A stretch of DNA of 40,661 nucleotides from Campylobacterales bacterium (GCA_014859645.1 JACUTV010000013.1:1-40661); one strand, 5' to 3'; numbered from the stretch's first letter, positions 25,163 through 32,773 are shown. Numbers and translations: made by a program. Notes: generated by a model not told the origin, from the letters alone.

Positions 25163-27748
25163 TTACATGTAAGGGTTAAGACGCGTATTTTGGGTGTTAA
25201 TCCATGCTTGGAGCGAACTTAAATCTATCCCTTTTTCGTAGTAAAATCCTTGCCCTTCGTCGCACCCTTCTTGGGTCAAAAAAGCAGCTTGTTCTTGGGT
25301 TTCGATGCCCTCAGCTAGGGTGGTCATGTGCATGCTTTTGGCTAACACGATGATGGCTTTAGCGATGGCCTTGGCGTCTTCGTGATGGGGAAGATCGCGT
25401 ACAAAGGAGATGTCGATTTTGAGTTTATCCACAGGCAATCGGCGCAGGTAACTTAACGATGAATACCCCGTGCCAAAGTCATCAATGGCGATTTTGACAC
25501 CCAAAGAGCGGATTTTTTCTAAAATGCCAATCCACCGCACCGCGTCTTTCATGAAAATAGACTCGGTGATTTCCAGTTCTAAGGAGCTTGGAGGGATGCG
25601 GGTTTGGTGCAAGATTTCTTCCAGTGTGGCCGTAAAGTCATCGTTTTCAAGCTGAATGCCGGAAATATTCACCGACACTTTACCTTTAAAGCCAAGGGTT
25701 TCATGGAGGCAAACCAAATCCAAACATGCTTGTTTGAGGACAAAGGTGCCAATGGGCAGAATCATGCGAGACTCTTCCGCGTAAGGAATGAAGCGGTTGG
25801 GGCCAAGAAGTCCTTGTTCGGGGTGGTTCCAGCGGATGAGCGCTTCAAGGCCGACACACTGGTTTGTTTGCAGGTCGATTTGAGGCTGATAATACACTTC
25901 AAACTCGTTGTTTGCGATGGCGGATTTGAGTTCATTCTCAATAGTTAGCATTTCCATGGAGGCATTAGAAAGGGTTCGGTCGTAAAAACGAAAGCTGTTT
26001 TTACCCGCATCTTTTGCTTTATACATGGCCAAATCCGCGTTTTTTAGCAAGGTTTCACCCTCTTCGCCGTCGCTAGGGTAAAAACTCACCCCAATACTTG
26101 CGGTGAGGAAAAAAGGCTGTTTGTGAATTAAAAAGGGCGTTTCAAAGGTTTTTTGGATTTTCTCTAAGATGCGGGTTACTTGGTCTTTGTGGGTGATGTT
26201 ATCGAGCACCAATACAAACTCATCGCCCCCAAGGCGTGCGAGGGTGTCGGTTTCGCGCAAGGTATGTCGCGTGCGCTCCACCACCTGCAATAGTGCCGCA
26301 TCGCCGTAAGAGTGCCCAAAGCTGTCGTTGATTTTTTTGAAGTTGTCTAGGTCAATAAAACACAACGCTAAGAGCTGATTTTCGCGTTTACATGTAGCGA
26401 TTCCTTGCGCGATACGGTCGCTGAGCAACGCACGGTTGGGGAGTGCGGTGAGTGCATCGTGATGGGCAAGGTGGGCGAGTTGTTTTTCAAGGCTTAGTTT
26501 TTGCATAAGCATGGCGTTTGCACTGGTGGCGAGCGCGTCAAACTCATAAAAACGCAAATGGGTTTTGTTAATAGGGTAATTGTGATGGGCAAGGGAGTCA
26601 AAAAAGCTAAAAAAAGCATCAAAATCCGCTTTGAGCTGACGATTAAACCGTCGATAAAACACACTCATGATAAAAGCGGCTAGCCCAAACAAGGCCAAAG
26701 AGCTTGCCAGTGAGATGAAAAAAGAATGGTTGAGTTTTTGGTACTCAAGAGCAACGCGTTCGTGGATGTCGTCGGTGTAGACCCCTGCTCCTACATACCA
26801 TTCCCATTCGGGAATGGCTTGGACGTAACTGCGTTTATTGAGGGTGCGTTTTTCCTCAAGGTCGGGCATGACGTAATCTACAAATCCTCCTCCTTGCTTG
26901 GCAGTTTGGATGAGTTCTTGCACGAGAAACTTGCCATTGACATCTTGGGTGTTGTACATGTTTTTCCCTTTGGCTGGGGCTGTAAGAGAGATGCCGTCCC
27001 ATTGACCAATAAACAAATAATTTTCACCCTCAGGGTCAAACTGTAAAAGGCCAATATCTTCGAGGATTTTTTCTTGCAATTTTGCCCTCATATCATCGTG
27101 GTAAAGCCCCGTGCTAATCGTCCAACCGTAGGGCTCAAAACGTTTAAAAAAAGCGGTTTTTTCAAAAAGGCGGTCTTTAGGCTCGCCAGGCTTACTCCAC
27201 GCGTAGGTGTAAAACCCTTCCTCTTGCTGCAATGTTAGTGCAAGAAATTCTTGGACATAGGAGAGCTTGGAGGGAGTGCTTACATGTAAAAGGTTTTTTC
27301 CTTCGTATTCGGGGCCATCGGGAAAGAGAATTTTAACGCCATCGTTTCGGGTGATAAAAAAATAACCACTTCCTTCCATGTAGCGTATAGGGCGCAAGGC
27401 TTCGATGATGAGGCGTTGAAGCTCTTGGGGCGTGGTGGTGTGGCGATAGGTGGCGTAAAGGTTTGTGGCAAGGGCATGGGCTTTGGCAACTTCTTCTTTA
27501 AGAAGTACTTCAAGCTCCTTTTGGTGTTGTCTTTGGCGGGTTTGAATCAAATCGACGAAGTGTTTAACCTCCCAAGACAAACTGCGTTGCTGGTTGGCAA
27601 AATAATCTTCTTTCATTTTTTGAGAAGTGACGGAAAAATGAAGGTAATTTTGGAAAAAGTTTATGGCAATAAAAAAGAGTGTAAAGATAAAAAAAAGGAA
27701 TGCTCCGTACATGTAAACATGCTTAAAGAGCTTTTGTTTAGGCTTCAT
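25163..27748 (-). CDS. Cache-domain sensor with GGDEF and EAL domains
   Basis: The 861-residue protein has an N-terminal membrane span, an extracytoplasmic sensor of about 330 residues with two Cache-like blocks (each with YxYxW-type segments, WYVGAGVYTDDIHERV ending the second), and a second span near residue 400. Then comes GGDEF (LARLGGDEFVLVL, with the inhibitory site RETD five residues upstream), followed by EAL (LEALIRWNHPEQG, and DDFGTGYSSLSYL). Both active sites look intact, so it may both make and degrade cyclic di-GMP in response to a small ligand. The start is at MKPKQKLF; the 61-codon upstream extension is the reverse reading of a tRNA. The stop codon lies in a TTACATGTAA copy, and the protein ends Pro-Tyr-Met. 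Confidence 0.93.
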   Translation of the reverse strand: MKPKQKLFKHVYMYGAFLFFIFTLFFIAINFFQNYLHFSVTSQKMKEDYFANQQRSLSWEVKHFVDLIQTRQRQHQKELEVLLKEEVAKAHALATNLYATYRHTTTPQELQRLIIEALRPIRYMEGSGYFFITRNDGVKILFPDGPEYEGKNLLHVSTPSKLSYVQEFLALTLQQEEGFYTYAWSKPGEPKDRLFEKTAFFKRFEPYGWTISTGLYHDDMRAKLQEKILEDIGLLQFDPEGENYLFIGQWDGISLTAPAKGKNMYNTQDVNGKFLVQELIQTAKQGGGFVDYVMPDLEEKRTLNKRSYVQAIPEWEWYVGAGVYTDDIHERVALEYQKLNHSFFISLASSLALFGLAAFIMSVFYRRFNRQLKADFDAFFSFFDSLAHHNYPINKTHLRFYEFDALATSANAMLMQKLSLEKQLAHLAHHDALTALPNRALLSDRIAQGIATCKRENQLLALCFIDLDNFKKINDSFGHSYGDAALLQVVERTRHTLRETDTLARLGGDEFVLVLDNITHKDQVTRILEKIQKTFETPFLIHKQPFFLTASIGVSFYPSDGEEGETLLKNADLAMYKAKDAGKNSFRFYDRTLSNASMEMLTIENELKSAIANNEFEVYYQPQIDLQTNQCVGLEALIRWNHPEQGLLGPNRFIPYAEESRMILPIGTFVLKQACLDLVCLHETLGFKGKVSVNISGIQLENDDFTATLEEILHQTRIPPSSLELEITESIFMKDAVRWIGILEKIRSLGVKIAIDDFGTGYSSLSYLRRLPVDKLKIDISFVRDLPHHEDAKAIAKAIIVLAKSMHMTTLAEGIETQEQAAFLTQEGCDEGQGFYYEKGIDLSSLQAWINTQNTRLNPYM

Positions 27749-27849
27749 GTACGTTGCTTCCTCGTGCTGAACGAATGGGGTTACTGTAGTGTAAGTTTCT
27801 TGAAAAAAAAATAAATGATGTAAAAAAAAGTTTACTAGGCGGGAAATAC

Positions 27850-27937
27850 TGGCAGAGAGGAAGGGATTCGAACCCTCGGTGAGTTGCCCCACACACGCGT
27901 TCCAGGCGTGCTCCTTCAACCGCTCGGACACCTCTCT
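27850..27937 (-). tRNA. tRNA-Ser(GGA)
   Basis: An 88-nt class II tRNA with acceptor stem AGAGAGG/CCTCTCT (27931-27937 and 27854-27860), discriminator G and encoded CCA (27850-27852). The anticodon GGA is at 27901-27903, and the long variable arm is present. A TAGGAT -10 candidate lies upstream on the minus strand (27962-27967). Confidence 0.95.
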
Positions 27938-28317
27938 ATATGTAAAGCGGACGGAAAGTTTATCCTAAGTGTGCTTAGGTGGATGTTAAAAACGTGGAAG
28001 AGTGAGGAGGCATGAAGATGCGCATTCGCTTTAGGGGATTGGGGCGGGGTAACTTGTGTGTGTAGGAGTGGACATAGTGTCAGGTATGTCTAGCTATCAT
28101 TCCCATTCTTGAATGAGGTGTGTGGCAACACTCAAGAACCCTAAAGCGAACGTGCGATGTGTCCCTAAATTTAACCCACAGGAGAAGAAGTGAGGTAAAT
28201 TGGAAAGAATACTAGCACAAAGAAATGACGAAAAAATTGTCCCTTGTCAAGAAAAACACAAGGAGGAAAAAGTTTGCTATGATTAGGAAAAATGAATGTA
28301 AGAAAAGGAGGTAATGC
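27938..28317. other. 380-base intergenic region
   Basis: Between tRNA-Ser and the 32-codon gene there is no convincing protein gene. It holds a small hairpin CCTAAG-TGTG-CTTAGG (27964-27979), the candidate structured RNA (28021-28156), and the likely promoter (TGCTATGAT, -10 at 28278-28283) and ribosome binding site of the 32-codon gene. A 15-codon frame with AGGAGG (28018-28065) is overlapped by the RNA structure. Confidence 0.7.
28021..28156. ncRNA. Candidate structured RNA (strand not settled)
   Basis: The ends form a perfect 12-bp stem, TTCGCTTTAGGG (28025-28036) with CCCTAAAGCGAA (28139-28150), extended by CGCA/TGCG after a two-base bulge. Inside, CTTGTGTGT (28053-28061) pairs with ACACTCAAG (28128-28136) with one mismatch, and GACATA-N8-TATGTC (28071-28090) makes a hairpin. 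Three runs of four G lie between the first two stems (28034-28049). It matches no RNA family I know: it is not SRP RNA, tmRNA, RNase P or a recognised riboswitch. No clear terminator follows on either strand. Confidence 0.45.
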
Positions 28318-28416
28318 ATGGATGCGCGGTTTCGTCGTTTTTATATGCGGATGATAATAGGAGCGGTGTTTTTGCTTTCTATTCTTGCTTCGAGTATTTA
28401 CCATGCGTTTCAATAG
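28318..28416 (+). CDS. 32-residue single-span membrane peptide
   Basis: A 32-codon gene with a strong ribosome binding site (GGAGG at 28307-28311, six bases from the ATG) and an extended -10 element upstream (TGCTATGAT). The peptide begins with a basic stretch (MDARFRRFYMRM) and continues as a hydrophobic span (IIGAVFLLSILASSIYHAF), so it should insert in the inner membrane with the N-terminus inside. I do not recognise a family. Small membrane subunits of respiratory complexes and type I toxins both look like this. It lies between two tRNA genes and just downstream of the candidate structured RNA. Confidence 0.6.
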   Translation: MDARFRRFYMRMIIGAVFLLSILASSIYHAFQ

Positions 28417-28440
28417 GTTATGGTAAAAAAGAGCGTAACA

Positions 28441-28518
28441 TGGTCGGAGTGGCGGGATTCGAACCCACGGCCTCTACCACCCCAAGGTAGCACGCTAACC
28501 AGACTGCGCCACACCCCG
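28441..28518 (-). tRNA. tRNA-Pro(GGG)
   Basis: A 78-nt tRNA with acceptor CGGGGTG/CACTCCG (one G-U), discriminator A and encoded CCA (28441-28443). The anticodon loop TTGGGGT gives anticodon GGG at 28481-28483. Confidence 0.95.
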
Positions 28519-28589
28519 ACTATGAGAGGGCAAACTATAGCCAACTCTTCCTTAGAAAATCTTTTAATTTTCCTTACATGTAGCTAAAG

Positions 28590-28619
28590 TTATTCACTGC
28601 TTATTCACCCTGTGAAAGT
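28590..28619. other. DnaA-box-like cluster away from the origin
   Basis: TTATTCACT (28590-28598), TTATTCACC (28601-28609) and TGTGAAAGT (28611-28619) are three DnaA-box-like sequences in 30 bases. The central TTCACCCTGTGAA is the same 13-mer as in the dnaA-ruvC cluster (7303-7315). It could be a DnaA titration or regulatory site. A dyad-binding regulator is an alternative. Confidence 0.4.
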
Positions 28620-28632
28620 AGCACAAAAGTGC

Positions 28633-29109
28633 TTAATAATATCCTACGCACAAGGTGTCGGTGAGCTTTATTTTTCTCTCAAAAGGAGAAGGGGCGAAAA
28701 AATGGCACTTTTCGATGTAGATATTGTAGTGATACGCAAGGCCAAGAATGTCGTAAAATCCCTTTAAATCTACAAATTTAACGCCCATGAGCGTGACAAC
28801 ACGCAACTTTTCATACAGCTTTGAGCCGTTGCTTTGAGTAAGGTGCGAACTTGCAAGACCCGTAAAAGCGCAAAATGCTTGAGAAAGCACAAGGCCATCA
28901 AGTGGTGTGCAGTGTGCTTGAGCATTGGCGTGTTTGGGCGGGATGGTATCTTTGCGCAAAAAAACCGTGCGCGAGCCTTCAAATTTGGCGGCAATCCCAT
29001 TTTTCCAGTAGCGGTACGTGTTGCCTGAGATGCGCGCATGGGTGGCCAACTCGGCATTGAGAATGAAGTGGTCTAAAAAGTGGTTGGCAGAGAGAGTGAG
29101 CATTTGCAT
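28633..29109 (-). CDS. Unrecognised protein with a possible N-terminal HTH
   Basis: I do not recognise this 158-residue protein. It has no signal peptide or strong membrane span. Residues about 18-40 (NAELATHARISGNTYRYWKNG) look like a helix-turn-helix, with a turn at Ile-Ser-Gly; the rest contains LPP-free mixed segments ending in a Tyr-Tyr tail. AAGGGGA lies about eight bases before the ATG; a second ATG is two codons on. It follows a DnaA-box-like cluster at its 3' side and diverges from the AEC permease gene. A DNA-binding role is a guess from the N-terminal pattern. Confidence 0.6.
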   Translation of the reverse strand: MQMLTLSANHFLDHFILNAELATHARISGNTYRYWKNGIAAKFEGSRTVFLRKDTIPPKHANAQAHCTPLDGLVLSQAFCAFTGLASSHLTQSNGSKLYEKLRVVTLMGVKFVDLKGFYDILGLAYHYNIYIEKCHFFAPSPFERKIKLTDTLCVGYY

Positions 29110-29220
29110 CGGGATTCCCCTTTTGTGTGGAGTGTATAAAAATTAAGCACGCACCGTAACTGCTTTGTTTCCAATTTGTCGTATGATTTCAATGCCGCAA
29201 CGATTGCCCTCGTTCTGTCA

Positions 29221-29252
29221 AGAAAAGATGGGGTCGCCCGCCCCTCTTTTCT
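29221..29252. other. 12-bp hairpin between divergent genes
   Basis: AGAAAAGA-T-GGGG (29221-29233) pairs with CCCC-TCTTTTCT (29241-29252) around a seven-base loop, with one bulged T. It is upstream of the permease promoter (TACAAT, 29266-29271), so it is not in that mRNA, and no U-tract follows on the plus strand. It may be an operator or an upstream terminator for the minus strand. Confidence 0.45.
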
Positions 29253-29265
29253 CCTTGCGTTATGT

Positions 29266-29271
29266 TACAAT
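29266..29271 (+). promoter_or_regulatory. -10 element of the AEC permease gene
   Basis: ATGTTACAAT gives TACAAT with an extended TG-like context, 36 bases before the ATG at 29307. Confidence 0.4.
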
Positions 29272-29306
29272 TCTCCTTTTTAAATTCTTCCATATAAGTA
29301 GGTATC

Positions 29307-30224
29307 ATGGCAACGCTTTTTGCCGCACTTTCCCCGATTTTTGCATTAATTTTCATTGGTTATGGATTGAAACGCCTGCAATTCCCTGCTGAAGGCTTTT
29401 GGCCACTCCTAGACAAGCTGACCTATTATGTTCTCATCCCAGCCCTTTTGGTGCACCGCCTTTCTACAGCGACATTAGAAAGCACGACCGACGCGGTTGT
29501 GATGGTAAATGTAGTCCTTGGCGTGCTTGTGCTGATGAGCGTGTTGCTCATGGTGTTGCAGTATTTTTTAAAATTTTCTGGCCCCGTGTATTCGTCTGTG
29601 TACCAAGGCGTGATCCGTTATAACACGTATGTGTATTTGGCGTTGGTTGACGCGCTGTATGGGGATGAAGGTATCGTGTTAGCGGCGTTTTTGATTACCT
29701 TTGTGATTCCTGTCATTAATGTATTTTCGGTAAGTACTTTTGGGCTTTATGTGAGCGAAGGGCGGTTTTCTTTTAAGAGCCTAGCTAAGTCTATCGTCAC
29801 AAATCCTTTGATTTTAGCGTGTTTGTTGGGCGGCTTTTTAAATTTTAGCACCATCGGACTTCCTTTTGTGCTTGAGCCTATCATGGCACTTTTAGGGGCT
29901 CCTGGTATTCCTTTGGGATTGCTTTCCATTGGTGTAGGGCTTCGGTTTCGCTCTTTGGGAACCTTTAAGCCTGATTTTTGGGTTGCTTCTGTGGGCAAGC
30001 TGATTGTGTTGCCACTCATGATGGTGGGGGTTTGCGAATGGGTGGAACTTGAAGGGCTGATGCGCAATATTGTGATTTTATTTGCCGCCATGCCAACAGC
30101 GGCGGCCGCTTACATCTTGGCGCGTCAAATGGGGGGTGACGTGGAGTTGATGTCCACGCTTATCACAGGACAAACCCTGTTGGCGTTTGGCACCTTGAGT
30201 TTTGTGATGGCAGTGTTGCTTTAA
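29307..30224 (+). CDS. AEC family permease (auxin efflux carrier type)
   Basis: The 305-residue protein has about ten membrane spans in two sets of five, as in the AEC/bile-sodium fold. It opens with LFAALSPIFALIFIGYGLKRL and carries LDKLTYYVLIPALLVHRL (about residues 35-52) and the second-half repeat GLLSIGVGLRFRSL; FAAMPTAAAAYILARQMGGD (about 262-281) is typical of AEC members. Known members move malate, malonate or other carboxylates. The specificity here is unknown. AGGT precedes the ATG. Transcription probably ends at the strong terminator beginning at 30359. Confidence 0.9.
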   Translation: MATLFAALSPIFALIFIGYGLKRLQFPAEGFWPLLDKLTYYVLIPALLVHRLSTATLESTTDAVVMVNVVLGVLVLMSVLLMVLQYFLKFSGPVYSSVYQGVIRYNTYVYLALVDALYGDEGIVLAAFLITFVIPVINVFSVSTFGLYVSEGRFSFKSLAKSIVTNPLILACLLGGFLNFSTIGLPFVLEPIMALLGAPGIPLGLLSIGVGLRFRSLGTFKPDFWVASVGKLIVLPLMMVGVCEWVELEGLMRNIVILFAAMPTAAAAYILARQMGGDVELMSTLITGQTLLAFGTLSFVMAVLL

Positions 30225-30314
30225 AGGTAACGAACAACATAAATAAGGTAAATATTTTATCACCATTTAAGTCGCGCTAGTGTACATTTTCCTTGGCACC
30301 TGCATCAACAATGC

Positions 30315-30385
30315 GGGGCGGGGAAACTTGAAAGTTTGTGTGTGGGCTTTCAGGAGGAGGGAGGCGCGGTTGCCTCCCTTTTTTT
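30315..30385 (+). ncRNA. Candidate small RNA or 3' UTR element with terminator
   Basis: The segment starts with GGGGCGGGGAAACTTG (30315-30330), matching 15 of 16 bases of a motif in the candidate RNA at 28041-28056; TGTGTGT follows in both. TGAAAG (30329-30334) can pair with CTTTCA (30347-30352). The segment ends in the terminator at 30359-30385. It may be an sRNA or the 3' end of the permease mRNA. Confidence 0.35.
30359..30385 (+). terminator. Rho-independent terminator
   Basis: GGGAGGC (30359-30365) and GCCTCCC (30372-30378) form a 7-bp stem around a six-base loop, followed by TTTTTTT (30379-30385). It is one of the strongest terminators in the window and reads on the plus strand. It lies next to the stop of the convergent DUF2798 gene. 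Confidence 0.88.
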
Positions 30386-30611
30386 ATGAGTTACGAACGA
30401 GCAAGCTGACCAGTTTTCGCACTTGAGGTACCACTAGTAAAATCGTTGGAAATGCGACAATAAAAGCCTTAACAAAGGCGTTAATCCACAATCCTAAAAA
30501 ACCAGAAACCATTCCTATATTGATGAGCGTAATGACTCCGGACATAAAAAATGACATGAAAAGCGACATAAAAAAAGCAAAAAGCAAAAACTCGTAACGC
30601 CTTGGAAACAC
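30384..30611 (-). CDS. DUF2798-type small membrane protein
   Basis: The 75-residue protein has two membrane spans (about residues 8-34 and 41-63), separated by a short loop, and fits the DUF2798 pattern: FPRRYEFLLFAFFMSLFMSFFMSGVITLIN, then F-hydrophobic-WINAFVKAFIVAFPTILLVVPQVRKLV, with the P-x-R-x2-R-type tail. Function is unknown. The start is GTG, with AAGGGG five bases before it. It converges on the terminator of the plus-strand permease unit. Confidence 0.8.
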   Translation of the reverse strand: MFPRRYEFLLFAFFMSLFMSFFMSGVITLINIGMVSGFLGLWINAFVKAFIVAFPTILLVVPQVRKLVSLLVRNS

Positions 30612-30710
30612 ACGGGCCCCTTTGATAAAAAAATTGGATTTATTGTTACATGTAAACCTTAAAATAGCCCTAAAGTAAGAATATTAAAGTAAAATTAAAT
30701 TTACTGTAAG

Positions 30711-30716
30711 TATAAT
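30711..30716 (+). promoter_or_regulatory. -10 element of the chemoreceptor gene
   Basis: A perfect TATAAT preceded by AAG. It overlaps the first ATG of the longest frame, so that ATG would not be in the transcript; the GTG at 30751 with AAGGGGG is the better start. Confidence 0.6.
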
Positions 30717-30750
30717 GAAGAGTTATGGTATTTACTTCAAGGGGGTTAGC

Positions 30751-32388
30751 GTGTGGCATCGCATCCGAAATATTAAAATTTCCACCAAACTCATCACGAT
30801 TTCCATTCTTTCTGTTGTTGGCGTTGCGTTGCTCTCTTCGCTAAGTATTTACAGTGCAGTAACAGGTGAAAAATCCTTGAAAGAAATCTACGAGGGCAAT
30901 ATGGTGCCTGCGCAAAAAATCAATGTGGCCAAGGATGCCTTTGAGTCCGTTTTGAGCGATTTGGTCTATGTGATCGGCCAGTTTTTACCTACAGGCCAAG
31001 CACGAACACGTCTTCAAGAGACCCAAAAAACCATGAAAACCTACTTTGATGACGCCAAGCGAGACACCTTTTACCATGACCCCAGAGCAAAAAAAACACT
31101 CGATGCGCTAGAAAATGAGTATGGTGCCTTTGTGACGCGCTACCTCGCAATGATTGAAGAAGCGTACCAGTTGGACAGCATGGATGAGATGGGCATTGCG
31201 GCTATCATGATTGAGGAAGATTTTAAGGTGGTTTTGGAAAAACTGATGATGCTTTCTCAGATTGCCAATGAGCGCATTATCGACACAAAAGAACACATCA
31301 CAGAGCGCTTAAACCAAACGATTTACATCAACATTGCCTTTGCATTGCTGGCTTTTTTGGGCACAACGGGACTGTTGGTGAGCATTACCCGTTACTTGGT
31401 AAAAAACATCAACACCATGGATCGCTCCATCACCAAAAGTGCCAATGACCTTGATTTGCGTGACCTTACATGTAGTACCTCGGAAGATGAACTTGGCCAG
31501 ATTTGCAGTAACATCAATGGCTTGCTTACCAACTTGCGCCGCGCCCTTTCTAAAGCTAAGGTGGCTACGGAACACACGATGGAATCAAGCATGTCCATGC
31601 GTGAAACCGTGGGGCAGATGAATCAAATGGCTACCAAGCAAGACGCCATTTCCAAGGGTGTTGACGCACTAACCCAAGAGGTTGATACCAGGCTCCAAGA
31701 GTCCAAACAGCTAGCGCAAAAAAGTGCTGAAATCATGGAAGATGATTACCGAAGTCTTGAAGAAATGATTCGTATTTTAAGCACGGTGGTGGCGGGCATT
31801 ACCCGTGTGAGCGAAGATGAAAATGAGATTTCTCAAAAAATGCACCACCTCTCCGAACAAACAGCGCAGATTAAAAACGTTCTTGAGATTATCTCAGACA
31901 TCGCCGAACAAACTAACCTTTTAGCCCTCAACGCCGCCATCGAAGCCGCGCGTGCGGGCGAACATGGGCGTGGATTTGCGGTCGTAGCAGACGAGGTGCG
32001 AAAGCTGGCCGAACGCACGAAAAAATCCCTCTCCGAGATTGATGTTACGATCGGAATCGTGGTCCAAGGAGTCAATGACACCAATGACCACATTCAAATC
32101 AACGCCCAGCAAATCAACGCCCTCACTAAAGAAGCCCAAGCAGTGGGAACGTTGGCTCAAACCACCAAAAATAAGACCATGGATGGTCTTGAGATGACCC
32201 GCGGGGTAAACGAAAAAACCGATAGTGCTGTCAAAAGCATTGACGAGTTGCGCCAAAAAGTAGCTTCTGCTACACAAATCGCCCAGCAAAACACGCAAGT
32301 GGCGCTAAAAATCCAAGACATCGTAGACGCCCTCACCCACTCTTCCAAAGAACTAAGCGAAGAGATCAATGTGTTTCGGTTGAATTAG
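30751..32388 (+). CDS. Methyl-accepting chemotaxis protein (4HB sensor)
   Basis: The 545-residue protein has a first membrane span (about residues 14-33), a periplasmic helical sensor of about 155 residues of four-helix-bundle type, and a second span (near 190-215). A HAMP-like linker follows, and a long signalling helix pair with the tip [43 protein letters not shown] (about residues 395-437), the invariant CheA/CheW contact. No C-terminal CheR-binding pentapeptide is seen. The start is GTG ([11 protein letters not shown]) because AAGGGGG precedes it and the upstream ATG lies in the -10 element. A TTACATGTAG copy encodes Leu-Thr-Cys in the HAMP region. Ligand unknown. Confidence 0.94.
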   Translation: MWHRIRNIKISTKLITISILSVVGVALLSSLSIYSAVTGEKSLKEIYEGNMVPAQKINVAKDAFESVLSDLVYVIGQFLPTGQARTRLQETQKTMKTYFDDAKRDTFYHDPRAKKTLDALENEYGAFVTRYLAMIEEAYQLDSMDEMGIAAIMIEEDFKVVLEKLMMLSQIANERIIDTKEHITERLNQTIYINIAFALLAFLGTTGLLVSITRYLVKNINTMDRSITKSANDLDLRDLTCSTSEDELGQICSNINGLLTNLRRALSKAKVATEHTMESSMSMRETVGQMNQMATKQDAISKGVDALTQEVDTRLQESKQLAQKSAEIMEDDYRSLEEMIRILSTVVAGITRVSEDENEISQKMHHLSEQTAQIKNVLEIISDIAEQTNLLALNAAIEAARAGEHGRGFAVVADEVRKLAERTKKSLSEIDVTIGIVVQGVNDTNDHIQINAQQINALTKEAQAVGTLAQTTKNKTMDGLEMTRGVNEKTDSAVKSIDELRQKVASATQIAQQNTQVALKIQDIVDALTHSSKELSEEINVFRLN

Positions 32389-32412
32389 ATTAAAAAGAGA
32401 GTGTGCGCCAAG

Positions 32413-32444
32413 GCCGTGTAGCACAACACGGCTACGTATTTTGT
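32413..32444 (+). terminator. Probable terminator after the chemoreceptor
   Basis: GCCGTGT (32413-32419) and ACACGGC (32426-32432) make a perfect 7-bp stem with a six-base loop. The tail TACGTATTTTGTT is only partly U-rich, so termination may be incomplete. Confidence 0.5.
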
Positions 32445-32520
32445 TAAAAATTTAGAGAAGTAAAGATGTTTGTGGGTGTTACATGTAAGGGTTGGTGGAG
32501 TTTGGGGGAAAACTAAAAGG

Positions 32521-32608
32521 TGGCCGGGAGAGAGGGATTCGAACCCCCGGAGGTGTTACCCTCAACGGTTTTCAAGACCGCCGCTATCGACCACTCAGCC
32601 ATCTCCCG
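32521..32608 (-). tRNA. tRNA-Ser(TGA)
   Basis: An 88-nt class II tRNA with acceptor CGGGAGA/TCTCCCG (32602-32608 and 32525-32531), discriminator G and encoded CCA. The anticodon TGA is at 32572-32574. Confidence 0.95.
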
Positions 32609-32623
32609 GTATAGTGCCGAAGG

Positions 32624-32773
32624 TTATTCGGTTTTTTCTTTAACGTAGGTTGCGCCTTGGTTGACCTTTTCTTTAGACCACTCCGCCGCATCGCCAGTAT
32701 CTTGTTTGACACCTTGCCATGTGGCGCATCCCGCAAAAAAAAGACTCATTAGAACAATCAAAAGAGTACGCAT
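32624..32773 (-). CDS. Entericidin-like small lipoprotein
   Basis: A 49-residue product: a basic start and hydrophobic span ([13 protein letters not shown]), then AGC as lipobox (Cys16), then a short polar tail. The tail ([21 protein letters not shown]) has the G-x-x-x-D-x-G-x-A pattern of the entericidin EcnA/EcnB family. AAGGAG lies five bases before the ATG. It would be lipid-anchored at the envelope. It sits between tRNA-Cys and tRNA-Ser, so it may be transcribed with them. Entericidins can act as toxin/antidote pairs; no second copy is seen next to it. Confidence 0.72.
   Translation of the reverse strand: MRTLLIVLMSLFFAGCATWQGVKQDTGDAAEWSKEKVNQGATYVKEKTE

Noticed and set aside
27749-27931. 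61-codon N-terminal extension of the Cache-GGDEF-EAL protein
   Set aside because: Its first 28 residues are the translation of tRNA-Ser(GGA) on the same strand; the ATG at 27748 has a ribosome binding site and begins a normal membrane anchor.
28018-28065. 15-codon frame with AGGAGG (MRIRFRGLGRGNLCV)
   Set aside because: It lies within the paired arm of the candidate RNA and has no supporting family; a leader peptide cannot be excluded, so it is not annotated as a gene.
28021-28156. Second SRP RNA, 6S RNA, tmRNA or RNase P RNA
   Set aside because: The SRP domain IV motif, a 6S-type central bubble, a tRNA-like end or the RNase P core were looked for on both strands and not found.
28590-28619. 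Second replication origin
   Set aside because: The three boxes lack a trio tract and an AT-rich unwinding stretch, and dnaA is 21 kb away; a titration or regulatory site is more likely.
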